From Campanula takesimana (lineage: Eukaryota > Streptophyta > Magnoliopsida > Asterales > Campanulaceae): a DNA stretch of 64,000 bases. The first letter of the stretch is position 1, and each line of letters begins with the position of its first letter. The notes beneath the pieces were generated by a model. That model saw only the letters and a list, made by a program, of their open reading frames with translations, did no database searches and was not told the DNA's origin. Positions 45,401-54,498 of this stretch are shown here, one piece after another. A program made the translations under genes and the position numbers. Location: positions 248,001-312,000 of the forward strand of contig JAOWBW010000426.1 of NCBI GenBank assembly GCA_026119855.1. The letters run 5' to 3'.

Positions 45401-46052
45401 AACTATAAATCGAGTAGGTTAAGTGCTTGAGAAAATTGTTTAACAAAGCGAATTGAGAACTCTAAAATCTCATACTCCCTTCTTCCCTAAATAAATCTCC
45501 ATTTTCAAGAAATTTTTGTCGGTAAAAATAAATGAATTTTCTGGAAAAAAAAAAAAAACACTATCCCTAAATGTTTTTTAACCATTTATTTTTTTACTAA
45601 TCTATCTATACTTGCAAAAGTAAACGTTTGAAAAGAGGGTTAAATAATCTTTGCCACTAAATTATAAAAAAAAAAAAAAAAAAAAAGTAGAGATTTTCAG
45701 ATTTCCCTTTAATATGAAATTTGGACATTCATTTAGGGACGGAGGGAGTACCAGATACAAATTACAAAAACATTACTCACTAGAATTGGATGTATGCAAC
45801 TTCTAATAGTATCGAAACCATGACTGATGTATTGATTCTTTCTTTTTTAACTATGATATCGCCCTATTCACATAAAATAAAGTAAAAACAAGGCTTTATT
45901 CTAAAAATTGTTCCTGAAGATCAAGTAAAAACTCAAATTTAGAAATTATTTAGAGGTGGAGTAAAAAGGTACCTTTGAGCCTTAAGAATAATATTCAAAA
46001 TCCGTTCATCTTCATCCTCCTGGCTCTTTAGACCAGTCTCAAGAGAAGACAT
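39177..46052 (-). CDS. MATH (TRAF-like) domain protein, seven exons, 342 aa
   Basis: Seven minus-strand exons, all with GT-AG introns and matching phases: 46052-45973, 43801-43755, 43569-43434, 43317-43148, 42599-42317, 42220-42063 and 39331-39177. They total 1029 nt with no internal stop, TAA at 39179-39177. After a charged N-terminus (MSSLETGLKSQEDEDER) come two MATH domains: the first from PPAHYTLKIKSFSQLLE through YPNGN and ISLYLVIAETDSLPVGWEV to GFLIRDKCSFGIEVFV, the second from YTWKIDNFSSL through IHPKGD and FTLGNRTW to SLGFIVEDTLIIEVE. This is the two-MATH architecture of plant proteins whose relatives include RTM3 and ubiquitin-protease-like proteins; the partner is unknown. A (TTCC)n tract lies in the presumed 5' UTR. 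The last intron is 2.7 kb and TE-filled. Expression is not shown by sequence alone. Confidence 0.85.
39421..39451. repeat. Poly(A) tract
   Basis: About 29 A residues in the last intron of the MATH gene, which is a poly(T) tract on the gene strand. Confidence 0.95.
39472..39777. mobile_element. Long-hairpin MULE-type MITE with 9-bp TSD
   Basis: Flanked by TTTATATCT on both sides (39463-39471, 39778-39786). Ends GGGAGAACTTCATTTTTGTCC and inverted GGATCAAAACAGAGTTTTCCC. Inside, 39528-39584 and 39665-39721 are perfect 57-nt reverse complements, and a third direct copy of part of the arm lies at 39617-39655. It sits in the last intron of the MATH gene. Confidence 0.9.
40084..40262. mobile_element. 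Stowaway MITE in MATH intron
   Basis: Ends CTCCCTCCGTCCCAAAATGA and inverted TCATTTTGGGTCGGAGGGAG, flanked by TA (40082-40083, 40263-40264). Confidence 0.92.
40414..41947 (+). mobile_element. Non-autonomous PIF/Harbinger element, 1.53 kb, in MATH intron
   Basis: Ends GACCACCCACAATGGGG and inverted CATTGTGGGTGGTC, flanked by the 3-bp duplication TTA (40411-40413, 41948-41950), the signature of PIF/Harbinger. It carries one ORF of the SANT/Myb-like type (40896-41618) but no DDE transposase. It splits an older Stowaway-like sequence whose right end GTGGGACGAAGGGAGTA lies at 41966-41982. Confidence 0.9.
40896..41618 (+). CDS. Harbinger ORF1-type SANT/Myb-like protein, probably truncated, 240 aa
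   Basis: The N-terminal half is rich in Asn, Gln and Pro (PPPPYNHNPPPYYMP), followed by a basic patch RKKKAK and a trihelix/SANT-like region from about residue 127 (KWSTADNLVLLSGYIKF, then GNNQKGDAFWGKITEYCNEH). In Harbinger elements ORF1 proteins bind DNA and help the transposase enter the nucleus and act. Here the C-terminal half of the usual protein is missing: after SRYGQSSEMRD it reads a hydrophobic tail and stops. It lies antisense to the host MATH gene. Confidence 0.75.
   Translation: MDSNNNHFNTQNLSNFPPNYYNPNDSRLENQSSNQPRPQNVPNHFFQPNLMPSAVPNWHPCFGMQFQQPPPPYNHNPPPYYMPMRNENVGNSAALEFPEFSTQVDLGSMSGGSEATPTAEGSTPTRKKKAKWSTADNLVLLSGYIKFGTDSVVGNNQKGDAFWGKITEYCNEHCSFNPPRDVTASKKLHADHVRARSEFRDPRTHQKLQKDLVKSRYGQSSEMRDLIILSFILCHELSLL
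42665..42857 (+). mobile_element. tRNA-derived SINE with TSD
   Basis: Box A-like TAGCTCAAGCGG (42676-42687) and box B-like GAGTTCGAATCCC (42720-42732) have Pol III promoter spacing. A tRNA-unrelated body and an A/T-rich tail follow. The 10-bp duplication AAGTGATAAT flanks it (42655-42664, 42858-42867). It lies in an intron of the MATH gene between exons at 42599 and 43148. Confidence 0.88.
42872..43020. mobile_element. Partial Stowaway MITE
   Basis: Left end TACTCCCTCCGTCCCATAATAAG is clear. The right part is lost into unrelated sequence near 43020 (CAAGGACGGATCTAGG, itself hAT-end-like). Confidence 0.55.
43930..44050 (+). mobile_element. Worn SINE-like sequence
   Basis: GCCAAAGAGCTATGCTGCCG and GGGATTTAATCCTCACC echo the start and box B of the SINE at 42665, with lower match. 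Weak support. Confidence 0.3.
44201..45387. mobile_element. hAT-type element with 8-bp TSD, carrying a nested MULE
   Basis: Ends CCGTGGCGGAGCTAC and inverted TAGCTCCACCGTTG, flanked by CATATGAG (44193-44200, 45388-45395). Outside the nested element only about 250 bp remain. It lies in the 2.2-kb first intron of the MATH gene. Confidence 0.78.
44391..45330. mobile_element. MULE-type element nested in the hAT, 940 bp
   Basis: Terminal inverted repeats of about 90 bp: GGGGAAATGACAATTTAGGG at the left and its complement at the right, with an internal second CAATTTAGGGTCCAAAGTT copy in each arm. The 9-bp duplication A(T)8 flanks it (44382-44390, 45331-45339), although low complexity weakens that. 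The terminus ATGACAATTTAG is shared with the MULE at 11026. Confidence 0.85.
45475..45748. mobile_element. Stowaway MITE in MATH intron 1
   Basis: Ends CTCCCTTCTTCCCTAAATAA and inverted TTTAGGGACGGAGGGAG, flanked by TA (45473-45474, 45749-45750). Confidence 0.88.
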
Positions 46053-46087
46053 CAGATAGAATCTCAGATCACCGGAATATTCTTTGA

Positions 46088-46122
46088 AGGGAAGGAAGGA
46101 AGGAAGGAAGGAAGGAAGGAAG
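46088..46122. repeat. (GGAA)n microsatellite in presumed MATH 5' UTR
   Basis: About eight GGAA units lie 36-70 bp upstream of the ATG at 46052. The orphan paralog has only a GGAAGGAA trace at the matching place near 19950. Confidence 0.9.
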
Positions 46123-46285
46123 CAGGATTAAAGGGTTAGAAAAGCTGAGAAATTGAATAATGCTCTGGATGAACAATGGTGGATGAGTTGAAGGGGTCGG
46201 TCATGTGTGAAAGTGGCGTTTTACATGGGAAAGGTCAAAAGCACATGGTTGTTGATATTTCCTTGTCAAGCCAGCTAATGTAATA

Positions 46286-46540
46286 CTCCATCCGTCCCAC
46301 CCGAATTAGGGTTTTTGGGTTGGGTAAGGGGATTAAGAAAAAAATATTAGTGGAGTAGGTGTTATGAGCATGAAAAGTGAAATAAGAAAGAGAAAGTTGG
46401 GTAGAAAATAATGATTGGAAAGTTGATGTGAGTGTGAATGTGGACCTCATTAAATGAAACACTTCAATTTTGGGGTTGTCCTAATTCGAATGGGACACCC
46501 GAAATGAAAATTTGTCCTAATTCGAGTGGGACGGAGGGAG
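46286..46540. mobile_element. Stowaway MITE upstream of MATH gene
   Basis: Ends CTCCATCCGTCCCACCCGAATTAGG-type and inverted CGAGTGGGACGGAGGGAG with TA on each side (46284-46285, 46541-46542). An extra internal copy of the right end lies at about 46480-46500. Confidence 0.88.
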
Positions 46541-46542
46541 TA

Positions 46543-46812
46543 CTCCCTCTCTCTGTACCTCTTTAATCTACAAAAATTACCTATTTGGTTGTCCCACTTT
46601 AACTTACAAAATCTTAAAATGGAAATGTTAAATACTTTTTAAAATGATGGGATCCACTTGTCATAATCACAATAACTATCCACTAACTATTATCCATCCC
46701 ACTTTCTCTCTCCCAACCAACCATCCACTTTCACAACACATCACATTTTTCATTTTTTCCTTAATTAATGTGCCCAACTCATTTTTTGTAAGTTAAAGAC
46801 GGACGGAAGGAG
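46543..46812. mobile_element. Second Stowaway-type MITE, sharing the TA
   Basis: Ends CTCCCTCTCTCTGTACCTC and inverted GACGGACGGAAGGAG. It abuts the previous MITE with only the TA at 46541-46542 between them. Confidence 0.78.
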
Positions 46813-46944
46813 TAAGAATTACTGCTCTCTTTTGTTTCCGTCCCAAAACAAAATACCTATTACGTTTTTAAAAGCGGAAATTAAAAGAAAATTGAGTTAG
46901 GTCACAAAAAAGGTACCTTTGAGTTAGGTCACAAAATACATATT

Positions 46945-47505
46945 ACCCTAATTACAAGGTAGGGTAACGTACTACACCTTTGGTTTCAAAAAAGGTAACC
47001 TACTCACGATTAACAACATAATGCAGCGTACTTTTGAGTTAGGTCACAAAAAAGGTAACCCCGACGGATGACGTTAAAAAAATTTAACGGAAACTGCAAC
47101 AACGTTGAAGTCAACAATGGGAGAATAATTTCATACCTTTCAATCCTTCAAAACGCCCTTCAATCAAACCAGACTCGATCGCCTTCGAAATCTCCTTCAC
47201 GATCGCCTTCAAAATCCCCTTCACGATCGCCCTTTCAATCTCTCGCAAATAGCAATTTAATCGTTCGAAATATCAAACAATCCACGCACGTGATTAGCAT
47301 GTGAGATCTTAATGCTGATTAGGTTAATTACTGTACACCTCAGATAACACGTCGGCATTGCCGTTATCTAAGTTAACGTCGTTAGGCCATGTTGCACTAT
47401 TTGTTACAAATGTAGAAAGTACGTTTCATTAAGTTGTCAAATGATAGTACGTTGCATTAATTGTAACAAACACCAAAGTACATTACCTTACTTTGTCAAT
47501 TGCCC
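46945..47505. mobile_element. Possible non-autonomous TIR element
   Basis: ACAAGGTAGGGTAACGTAC near 46955 and the complement of GTACATTACCTTACTTTGTC near 47480 form diverged inverted ends. Subterminal AATGCAGCGTAC and AATGCAACGTAC phrases agree. GAGTTAGGTCACAAAA occurs three times between 46890 and 47055. No clear target duplication. Confidence 0.4.
47068..47304 (+). other. Small ORF with Ser-Pro-Lys/Arg repeats
   Basis: 78 codons with the repeat SPSKSPSRSPSKSPSRSP, coded by a 24-bp unit CCTTCACGATCGCCTTCAAAAT-like in about 2.5 copies (47175-47245). It lies between the inverted ends at 46945-47505. Function unknown; it may only be a minisatellite. Confidence 0.25.
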
Positions 47506-47566
47506 AAAGAAAATTTTGGAAAAGTAAATAGTGTGAGTAAGAAAGAGAAAGAAAGTAGGGTAGTAC

Positions 47567-47843
47567 TCCCTCCATTTCAAAGTAATTGTCCACTTTTTAA
47601 TTTGCAAATAGATTAAGAAATAGTAGAAGTGGTGTAAATGTTGTAAGTATGCAAAGTGCGGTTGAAGAGTGAAGGTGTGGTAGAGAATAGTAAGTTGATT
47701 GGTATTGTGAGTATAAAAATAAATTAGGAGAGAAAATATGTGGGAGGAATAGTAAAAATTATTCGACATTTTAGGAAAATGATACTTATTATGGGATAGA
47801 CTAAAAATGAAAGATGAACACTTACTCTAGGGGACAAAAGGAG
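47567..47843. mobile_element. Stowaway-type MITE
   Basis: Ends CTCCCTCCATTTCAAAGTAA and inverted TAGGGGACAAAAGGAG with TA flanks (47565-47566, 47844-47845). Right end somewhat worn. Confidence 0.7.
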
Positions 47844-47923
47844 TATATAGTTGTTGTGAGTGAGAAGAAAAGAGAAAGTGAAATATATACAGTATTTTTA
47901 TTTTATTTTTTGGTAAAATGGTA

Positions 47924-48198
47924 TTCCTTCTATTCCAAAGTAAGTCTTCACTTTACTTTTTTAGTCTGTCCTATAGTAAGTTTTATCTTTCAAAAATGAC
48001 AAATAATCTTTACTATTCATCTCACTCAGTCTCTCTATTACTTTATTTTTACATTTACAATACCAAATAACTTATTATTTTCTACCCCACCTTTTCTCTC
48101 TTGCCTCACTTTTAATACTCACAATACTAACATCACTTCTACTATTTTTTAATCCCGTGCAAATAAATGGGTGAACATTTATTCTGAGACGCAGTGAG
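47924..48198. mobile_element. Worn Stowaway-type MITE
   Basis: Ends TTCCTTCTATTCCAAAGTAAG and inverted TTTATTCTGAGACGCAGTGAG with TA flanks. The interior TACCCCACCTTTTCTCTC is typical of the family. Confidence 0.6.
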
Positions 48199-48237
48199 TA
48201 TTTTTTAATAAACGCTCAAATAATAAAATAAGTACTT

Positions 48238-48600
48238 TATTTTGTTTTGAGAGGGAGGTGTATTACCATTCATTTGCTCCGTCTCATTTATTTTGGTCGC
48301 TTTCTATTTTTAATGATCAATACTAGTAAACTTTCACTAATCTTTAATGTCAATCTAGTCATTGTAACAAAATTATAAAAATTGTTATTGTTAAAGCACA
48401 CTTAGTGATTTATCAATGACATTTTTTAAATTTTAATTAAGATGATTAAAATGATATAAATATTTAGTCAAAGTTCACTAGTGTTGACCATACAAAAAAA
48501 AAAAAAAAAAAAAATGAAACGGTGGGAGTACTATACTTAATGCTTGTGCAAGTGCATGTGGGAGAGTCAACCCTCATAAATACTGTAAGTGTTTAGGTGA
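48238..48600. repeat. Promoter-side module, copy B, split by a MITE
   Basis: TTTGTTTTGAGAGGGAGGTG opens the module; a Stowaway-like MITE (about 48274-48526, CTCCGTCTCATTTAT end) interrupts it; CTTAATGCTTGTGCAAGTGC continues it. Confidence 0.7.
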
Positions 48601-48729
48601 AAACATGCTACTCGTACTGTACAAATTAACTCTCATATTTTAGCTTTTGTTTTGAGAGGGAGGTGTATTTATCATTGTTCTAATAATTAATGCTTGTGCA
48701 TGTGCAAGTGGGAAAGTCCACCCTCATGG

Positions 48730-48901
48730 GAACCCAAATTTCCTGTACCCATTCGGTGTGCTATCCATGTGCCTAAAGTGATCCGGCCGTTAATATATTT
48801 GAATAATATTAATAAAATGTTAATCTTAAAAACTGTGAGCCGTTGGATCACTTTGGGCACATGGAGTGGCACACCGGATGGGTACAGAAGATCTGCTCTT
48901 C
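48730..48901. mobile_element. hAT-like MITE with 8-bp TSD
   Basis: Long inverted arms (CTGTACCCATTCGGTGTGC against its complement, and ATGTGCCTAAAGTGATCC). The exact duplication CCTCATGG flanks it (48722-48729, 48902-48909). The related copy at 51685-51695 shows a single CCTCATGG. Confidence 0.88.
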
Positions 48902-48933
48902 CCTCATGGTGGTTGTTTTTTTTCTAGAATTTA

Positions 48934-49184
48934 CTCCCTCCGTCTCAAAATAGATGTTGTTTTGAGAGTTAAATTTTGTCTCAAAATACTTGTCATTTTA
49001 CTATATTTAAAGGGTTTTTTATTGCTCTATACCAATTATACCCTTAATGATAGTGAACTATCTCTTACCTAACCATTTAATTACATAGGTAGTTGAATTA
49101 CTTTAGGGGTATTTGAAACTTTTTCACATGCATTAATGACATTTCTTAATATGTATGAAACACTCCAAAACGAGACGGAGGGAG
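48934..49184. mobile_element. Stowaway MITE
   Basis: Ends CTCCCTCCGTCTCAAAATAG and inverted AAAACGAGACGGAGGGAG with TA flanks (48932-48933, 49185-49186). Confidence 0.92.
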
Positions 49185-49237
49185 TATAACTCTTGATAAA
49201 CGATTTTACTATCATGATTTAATGATACTATTGTCAA

Positions 49238-49779
49238 CTTTGAAAGTCCCGATTTTCGTAAGGCCAAAATCATAGAAAAATATGCGCAGCGGAATTGATA
49301 GTTTCTTAAGCCTTATAGTTGTTGTCTAACATATATATTTATAATATATTTGTCAATTTTATCTTGTCTATGTGATCAAGCAATAATATATTAAAGCAGA
49401 AAATATCATAATTGAAATGGAAATTAAAGTGCAAGACAAGAAATTAAAAGAGATAAGATACGAGAATTTTTAAGGTGGTTCGAAGGAAAACCCATCTCCT
49501 ACATCCACCCCCACTATCAAGTGAGGTCAATCCACTATAATCTTATATTCAAGAATTACATAGATCGACAAGGCAAGTTCCTTAAGCCCCCTTTACTTAA
49601 TTGACACTTCAATTAAGGTTGCTTCTTCCAAAGCGAAATAAAAATAAAAATATCACAATTGTGAATGTACAGTTCTTCCTTGGATTGACACTTGACTTGT
49701 CGGATGGAAGCAATGCTTTAGCTCGGTGTTCCCCCCTTAAATTTTGCAAGGTTTGGTTGGGTTGATGTTCAAAGGTTTA
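49238..49779. other. Unclassified repeat-like sequence
   Basis: Contains phrases common in LTRs (GCGCAGCGGAA near 49287; GGTGGTTCGAAGGAAAACCC near 49473) but no paired LTR, PBS or coding sequence was found. It continues right of the solo LTR. Confidence 0.35.
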
Positions 49780-49784
49780 AAAGT

Positions 49785-50256
49785 TGTTATGGAATAAGCC
49801 CTCCCAACCCAAGCAAATCGCAAGAAATCAACAGCCCACAAACAAGCACAAGAAATAAATAACCAAAGCAAAAGACAAAGGAACACAAGAAATTGTTTAC
49901 CCAGTTCGTCAATATGTTTGACTACGTTTGGGGGCACTACCAAGCCAGGATCTTGCACTATAATATGTTAAACCTGAGTTACAATGAGTTATGAGGCGGA
50001 ACCCTACTTAAATACACACTCTAGAATGAGTCCTAAACCTAAGCATATGAGAATTCCCGAAAAAACTGCTCTTTCCCGAATTCAGTCCGCGGCACCGAGC
50101 GCCCGCTGGTGTGGACCAGGCGCCCGCTTACCTCTCGCCAAAGAACCAATTCTTCTAATCAAGACCGAGCGCCCGTCTGGTTGTACCCGAGCGCCCGCCT
50201 GCCCTCATGTGTAGATTTTCTTCTCCTTTGTTTCCTTTAAGATCTCTATTCCAACA
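49785..50256 (-). mobile_element. Solo LTR of Copia family, TSD AAAGT
   Basis: 472 bp, closely similar to the LTR at 10079-10552 and in the same orientation. AAAGT flanks both sides (49780-49784, 50257-50261), so this is a clean solo LTR left by LTR-LTR recombination. It carries four GCGCCCGC-type motifs (50099-50198). Confidence 0.93.
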
Positions 50257-50261
50257 AAAGT

Positions 50262-51630
50262 GTGAGGGAATAAATGGTGAAGGGCTAAAAGGATAAAGGG
50301 CTAACTGTCAAGGGTTTTAGGTTGTAAACCTTAATGTGTGCAATTGGAGTTTATTGCACACGCTAAGTAGAAGACATACTGAGGGAGGGTAATTTTGGTG
50401 TAGGATACACACAGGTAAAATGGGAGGATTTGGGTTTAATTTATAAGGGAAAGAGTGAAATAGTTGTTGGTTGAAGTGGTGGTCCATGGTCAATGGTCAA
50501 GGGAAGTCTTGAATGTTGTTTAGGCTCTAGCTTACTTTACCCATATTGAGCAAAGATATGCATTTAAGTTTCCTGCAAAGTTGGTCTTCATTAATCCGGA
50601 TGTGCACAGCTATGTTGAAGTCTTTGGTGAAAAATATATGAAATTTTCACTATGAACCCTTGAGTTTCATTATCATAGTTTTATCCTTATAGTAACTTGG
50701 ATATAACTTTTCTCCGATTTTTCAGATGCAAAATTCGATTCCACAATATTGTTCATTATTGAATTAGCTTTCCTATGAGTCTAATATCCAATAGTTTCCG
50801 ATCTCGATAGGTGGTGAAAATCGTTGTTGAAAAACATGGGAAACTTGGAGGGGTTTTGTATAACTTTTGCAATTTTCCTCTCATGACAATTTAGACCATT
50901 TAATTTTGTCCCGTTAAATAATCAATCTTCACCAAAACAATAAGTTAGAACTTGACAATGTCACCCTTTTTGGTGAATGATTGATCATGTTACACTCATA
51001 ATGACTTGCTTTATAGCTCCATAAGTAAAAAGAGATGACAACAAATATTTTGCTCGTAAGAAAATTTGAGCAGATTTTTGGGTCATCTTTGTGGGTGTTT
51101 CTTTCTTGACTCGGAAGGTTTTAGGGTGTGTGGCTATACTTTTTGGAAGTTTCTATAATTGAACTTTAAGTGGGAAAATACAGTTCGGGATTTCAGATTT
51201 TGAAGAGGGAGATACTGCATTTTTGGTGAGAAGTGTTTGACAATGGCTTGTTGTCAGAAAGTTTTGGGTCAGCTTCCTATTTCAACCAAGTGACATTTTT
51301 CACTTGTAGGGAATAAAAATGTGGAGAGGTTTTTTTTTGAAATCTCTTTGTGTCTACTTTACATAGGAAAAATCGGTTTGGGGTTTCGATAACGGGAGAG
51401 TGAGATATTACATTTCTCGTGGAAGATTTCAAACCAGATTTTGGGTTAGCTGTCAAGGTTTTTGAGGTTTGCTGTCAAGAGTTTCAGAGCTTGCTATCTA
51501 CGTGTTACTGTCTGGGGTTCATATTCTGGGGGGGGGTGTTTCAATAAAAGGGTGTCATTTTCAAGGGTTAGCTGTCAAGAGGTTGGGGTCTTAGCTCCCA
51601 AGAGGTTGGGGTCTTATCCCCCAAGATGTT
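50262..51630. other. Unclassified repeat-like sequence, right part
   Basis: No ORF of note. Phrases such as GCTAACTGTCAAGGGTTTTAGG and AAGAGGTTGGGGTCTTA recur, suggesting an old non-coding retroelement. Not resolved. Confidence 0.35.
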
Positions 51631-51774
51631 AGGTGTATTATCATTGTTGTAATAGTTAATACTTGTGCAAATGCAAGCGCGAAAGTCCAACCTCATGGTT
51701 TTTTTTTTCTTTTGAGATTTGTATAACTCTTAATAAACGAAATTACTATCATGATTTAATGATAATATTGTCAA
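51631..51774. repeat. Promoter-side module, copy D, without insertions
   Basis: AGGTGTATTATCATTGTTGT through AAAGTCCAACCTCATGG, TATAACTCTTAATAAACG and ATGATTTAATGATAATATTG is collinear with copy C once its two MITEs are removed. Confidence 0.8.
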
Positions 51775-52195
51775 ATTTAACTCTATCAAATTACTTTTAC
51801 TAATTGTCTCTTTTTCTTAGATTAATCAACAAGTCTTGAAAAGAACACATGAATTATTGAATGGAAATCTTGAATAAAACTTTGAAATCCTTAATCTTTG
51901 TTTACAATTCTTGAAAAGAAGTAAAAAATTAATAATAATAAAGTGGCTGTAGTTATCTATTTATACTAAAGAGAATGAGGTGTCATAATTAGGAAAACCT
52001 TAGGATTTCTAGTTGAAAAAGGAAAAATCTGCTCTGCTGACCTAAATTCCCCAGTAGTCTTTAAAATTTCATAATACCAAAAAGCCCTCCAAAAATTCCA
52101 GAAATGTCTTCTAAAATTCCAAAAAGGTTCCTCAGATTAAGAAAATTTATAAAATGTCCTTTAAATTTAGGAAATTCCAAAAAGGTCATCTCCAA

Positions 52196-52303
52196 TGTGC
52201 GGTCGCACAGTATGTGTTGTGCTAGCGCACACTCATGCTGGGAATTCTTTGGCATTTGGATTAGGTGTGGGCGGTCGCAGCATAGTATGGTGTGCGGCCG
52301 CAC
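52196..52303. repeat. Four-member CpG palindrome array, unknown host element
   Basis: Cores GCGGTCGC, GCTAGCGC, GCGGTCGC and GCGGCCGC are centred at 52202.5, 52224.5, 52274.5 and 52297.5 (gaps 22, 50, 23). The last is in GTGCGGCCGCAC, identical to a motif of the Tekay LTR at 27574-27585, though flanking sequence is unrelated. The region 51775-52639 is probably part of an LTR element but has no identified ends. Confidence 0.85.
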
Positions 52304-52639
52304 CTTTTGCACTGCGATTTGTACATTCTCAGCCGAACTTTCGAAGGTCATAACTTCTCCATACGAACTACGTATTAGACGTGCCAACTATCGTTGAAAA
52401 TCTCTTTTCGAGTATTATCCAATGGAATCAGTTTCATAATAGTTACAACTCTTTATCTTTTCTTTATGTTCCATTCTTTATCACTTCTTTTCTTGCTTTT
52501 AAGTCCTTGATTTCCCCCTTTCTTATCTTTTATCCTTGTACTCAAAGACACTCCACAAACACATTAAAATAACTAAAATACTCAAGGATTGGCTCAAGAA
52601 TAAGAATGAAAGTATTTAATATGGATGTGTAAAAACACA

Positions 52640-52823
52640 CCCATCATCACACATTCCTCCCATCATTTCATTACTTTGTGACAACCAATCTTCAACTCAT
52701 ATTGCTACAAATCTGTATATATTTTCACATGCCCATCATCACACATTCCTCCCATCATTTCATTACTTTGTGACAACCAATCTTCAACTCATATTGCTAC
52801 AAATCTGTATATATTTTCACATG
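52640..52823. repeat. 92-bp tandem duplication
   Basis: CCCATCATCACACATTCCTC through TATATATTTTCACATG occurs twice head to tail (52640-52731, 52732-52823) with no difference seen. It directly precedes the Copia LTR at 52831. Confidence 0.95.
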
Positions 52824-52830
52824 CGGACAG

Positions 52831-53303
52831 TGTTAGAACATGTCTTGTATTACAAGTCATTTAGCTTTTTCATACATGAAATCATACATATAATGTTAAT
52901 ATAAAGTGTAGTTAATAATAATAATCTATAGAATTCATGAGATGTAATTTACCTATTTTTGATGGGCAAAAAGGTAATTTGACATCACTTAGGTAGAAAG
53001 GGTGTGGTCCCTAAATGAAGTGCCTCTTTGTCTTATATATATAGGGCTTTCTATCAACCCTTTAAGACTACTACATTCTTTACTTTCTCTCCTAAATTAT
53101 CTTCATAATTATCTAAAAGTACTTGAGAAATAAATAGCACTCATCATTTAGAAGATCCTCTTCCCTACATCTTCTTCTTCATCTCATTTCTCCATAAAGA
53201 CAACATCATAGATTCAACAGGTATTATACGCTTCCGCCTTCATCTCTTCTCTTAAACTTATTCCAGAAATGAGTAAGGCATTCAGAGTTAAGATTGTTCC
53301 AAC
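52831..53303 (+). repeat. 5' LTR of decayed Copia
   Basis: Starts TGTTAGAACATG and ends GATTGTTCCAACA. A TATA-like TCTTATATATATAGGG lies at about 53032-53047. A donor-like CAACAG|GTATTAT at 53220/53221 and an acceptor-like CCCGGCAG at 54466, 32 bp before the gag ATG, suggest a leader intron as in the other Copia, here without an LTR start codon. Confidence 0.85.
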
Positions 53304-53713
53304 AATTGGTATCAGAGCCCGCTCATATTTTGGTTTGGGTTTTGAGTTCTTTTGGAAAGCCTTAAATGCTTTATTTTGATTCATTTTTTCCTAATGAATC
53401 ATAAAAGTGATGTTGTTTAGAGGCTCTATTTGTTTTAGAGTGCTGATATTCATCATCCATAAAGTTTTTTAAAAGGTTTGAAAATTTTGACTTCAATGAA
53501 CACAATGGTTCAAGCTTGACTATCCCTTCATAACATAATTATGTGTAATGCATAATTGTGTGGATCTACTTGCTTGAATTCTATTGTATTAAAAACAAGA
53601 TTATCCCATATAGCAAGCCTATACATTGTTTAAATGTGTAAACTTGTGGTACTTGTTGTTCATTGATTTTGGGAAAATTTTGGACAAAAATCAGATTTGC
53701 AGAAAATGGCTTT

Positions 53714-53926
53714 GCACGGCCGAGTCTTAGAATCTGCTCGGCCGTGCACTTGAACCGGTGCTACCTGAAGGGTGTTGATCCGGGAAGGTGTGTTGCTTAG
53801 TCCGGTCGGACCTATTGGGCATGCACGGTCGTGTCATTTGTTTAGCACGGCCGTGCACTATATGCGGTGAAAACAATGTTTCTGTAAAAGTGGTGCTCGG
53901 CCGTGTCATTCTATACGCTCGGGCGT
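53714..53926. repeat. CpG palindrome array in Copia leader
   Basis: Cores of CGGCCG type are centred at 53719.5, 53741.5, 53805.5, 53828.5, 53850.5, 53900.5 and 53922.5. The last four give gaps of 22, 50 and 22 bp. GCACGGCCGTGC at 53845-53856 is a perfect 12-bp palindrome. The array lies about 400-620 bp after the PBS. Confidence 0.88.
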
Positions 53927-54498
53927 GCATACACTGTTCACAGTTTTGAGATTTTCAAGTTTCTGCACAATTTTTCCCCCCTTTGAACAAAACATACGTT
54001 TTTCAAATCTTAAAGTCTTGATTAATTGTATGCTTAAAAAAAATTATTTATTGTTTAAATAATATTATCACCTAAGGGATTAACGTTATTTAAAACCAAA
54101 ATTGTTAAAGTGTTGAATGTTTAAGTTAATATGTGAATGGCTTGAATTTTCCAAAGAAGATCTTGACATTTGACTAAACTTAAGCATTCATGTGATGACA
54201 AATAAAATGAACATTAAAGTTGTTTTGTTAAATGCTTAAAACGGCCCAAAGGAAGATTAAGCATTTAATCAAATATTGTTCAAATATTGTTCAAATTACT
54301 TGTTATCAAAGACAATTATTTATGAATCAACTCGCAATCCAAAGATTAGTTTTGATGTCACATTAATTGTCTTATTGATGGATTTCATTTGATATAATTA
54401 ATCGTTTATTCATAATGTAGTTACTTATAATGTTTTGTATTCATTCTTGTTCTCGATTCCCGGCAGATTTACTTAATGCTTCTTCTATTACTGCTGCG

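Larger units (their letters stand above)
48640..49237. repeat. Promoter-side module, copy C, split by two MITEs
   Basis: Same opening as copy B, then TGCATGTGCAAGTGGGAAAG and CCTCATGG, a hAT MITE (48730-48901), a short piece, a Stowaway (48934-49184), then AACTCTTGATAAACGATTTT to TATTGTCAA. Copy D at 51631-51774 is the same module without either insertion. Confidence 0.78.

Noticed and set aside
53727..53930. 67-codon minus-strand ORF
   Set aside because: It is a shadow of the CpG palindrome array in the Copia leader.
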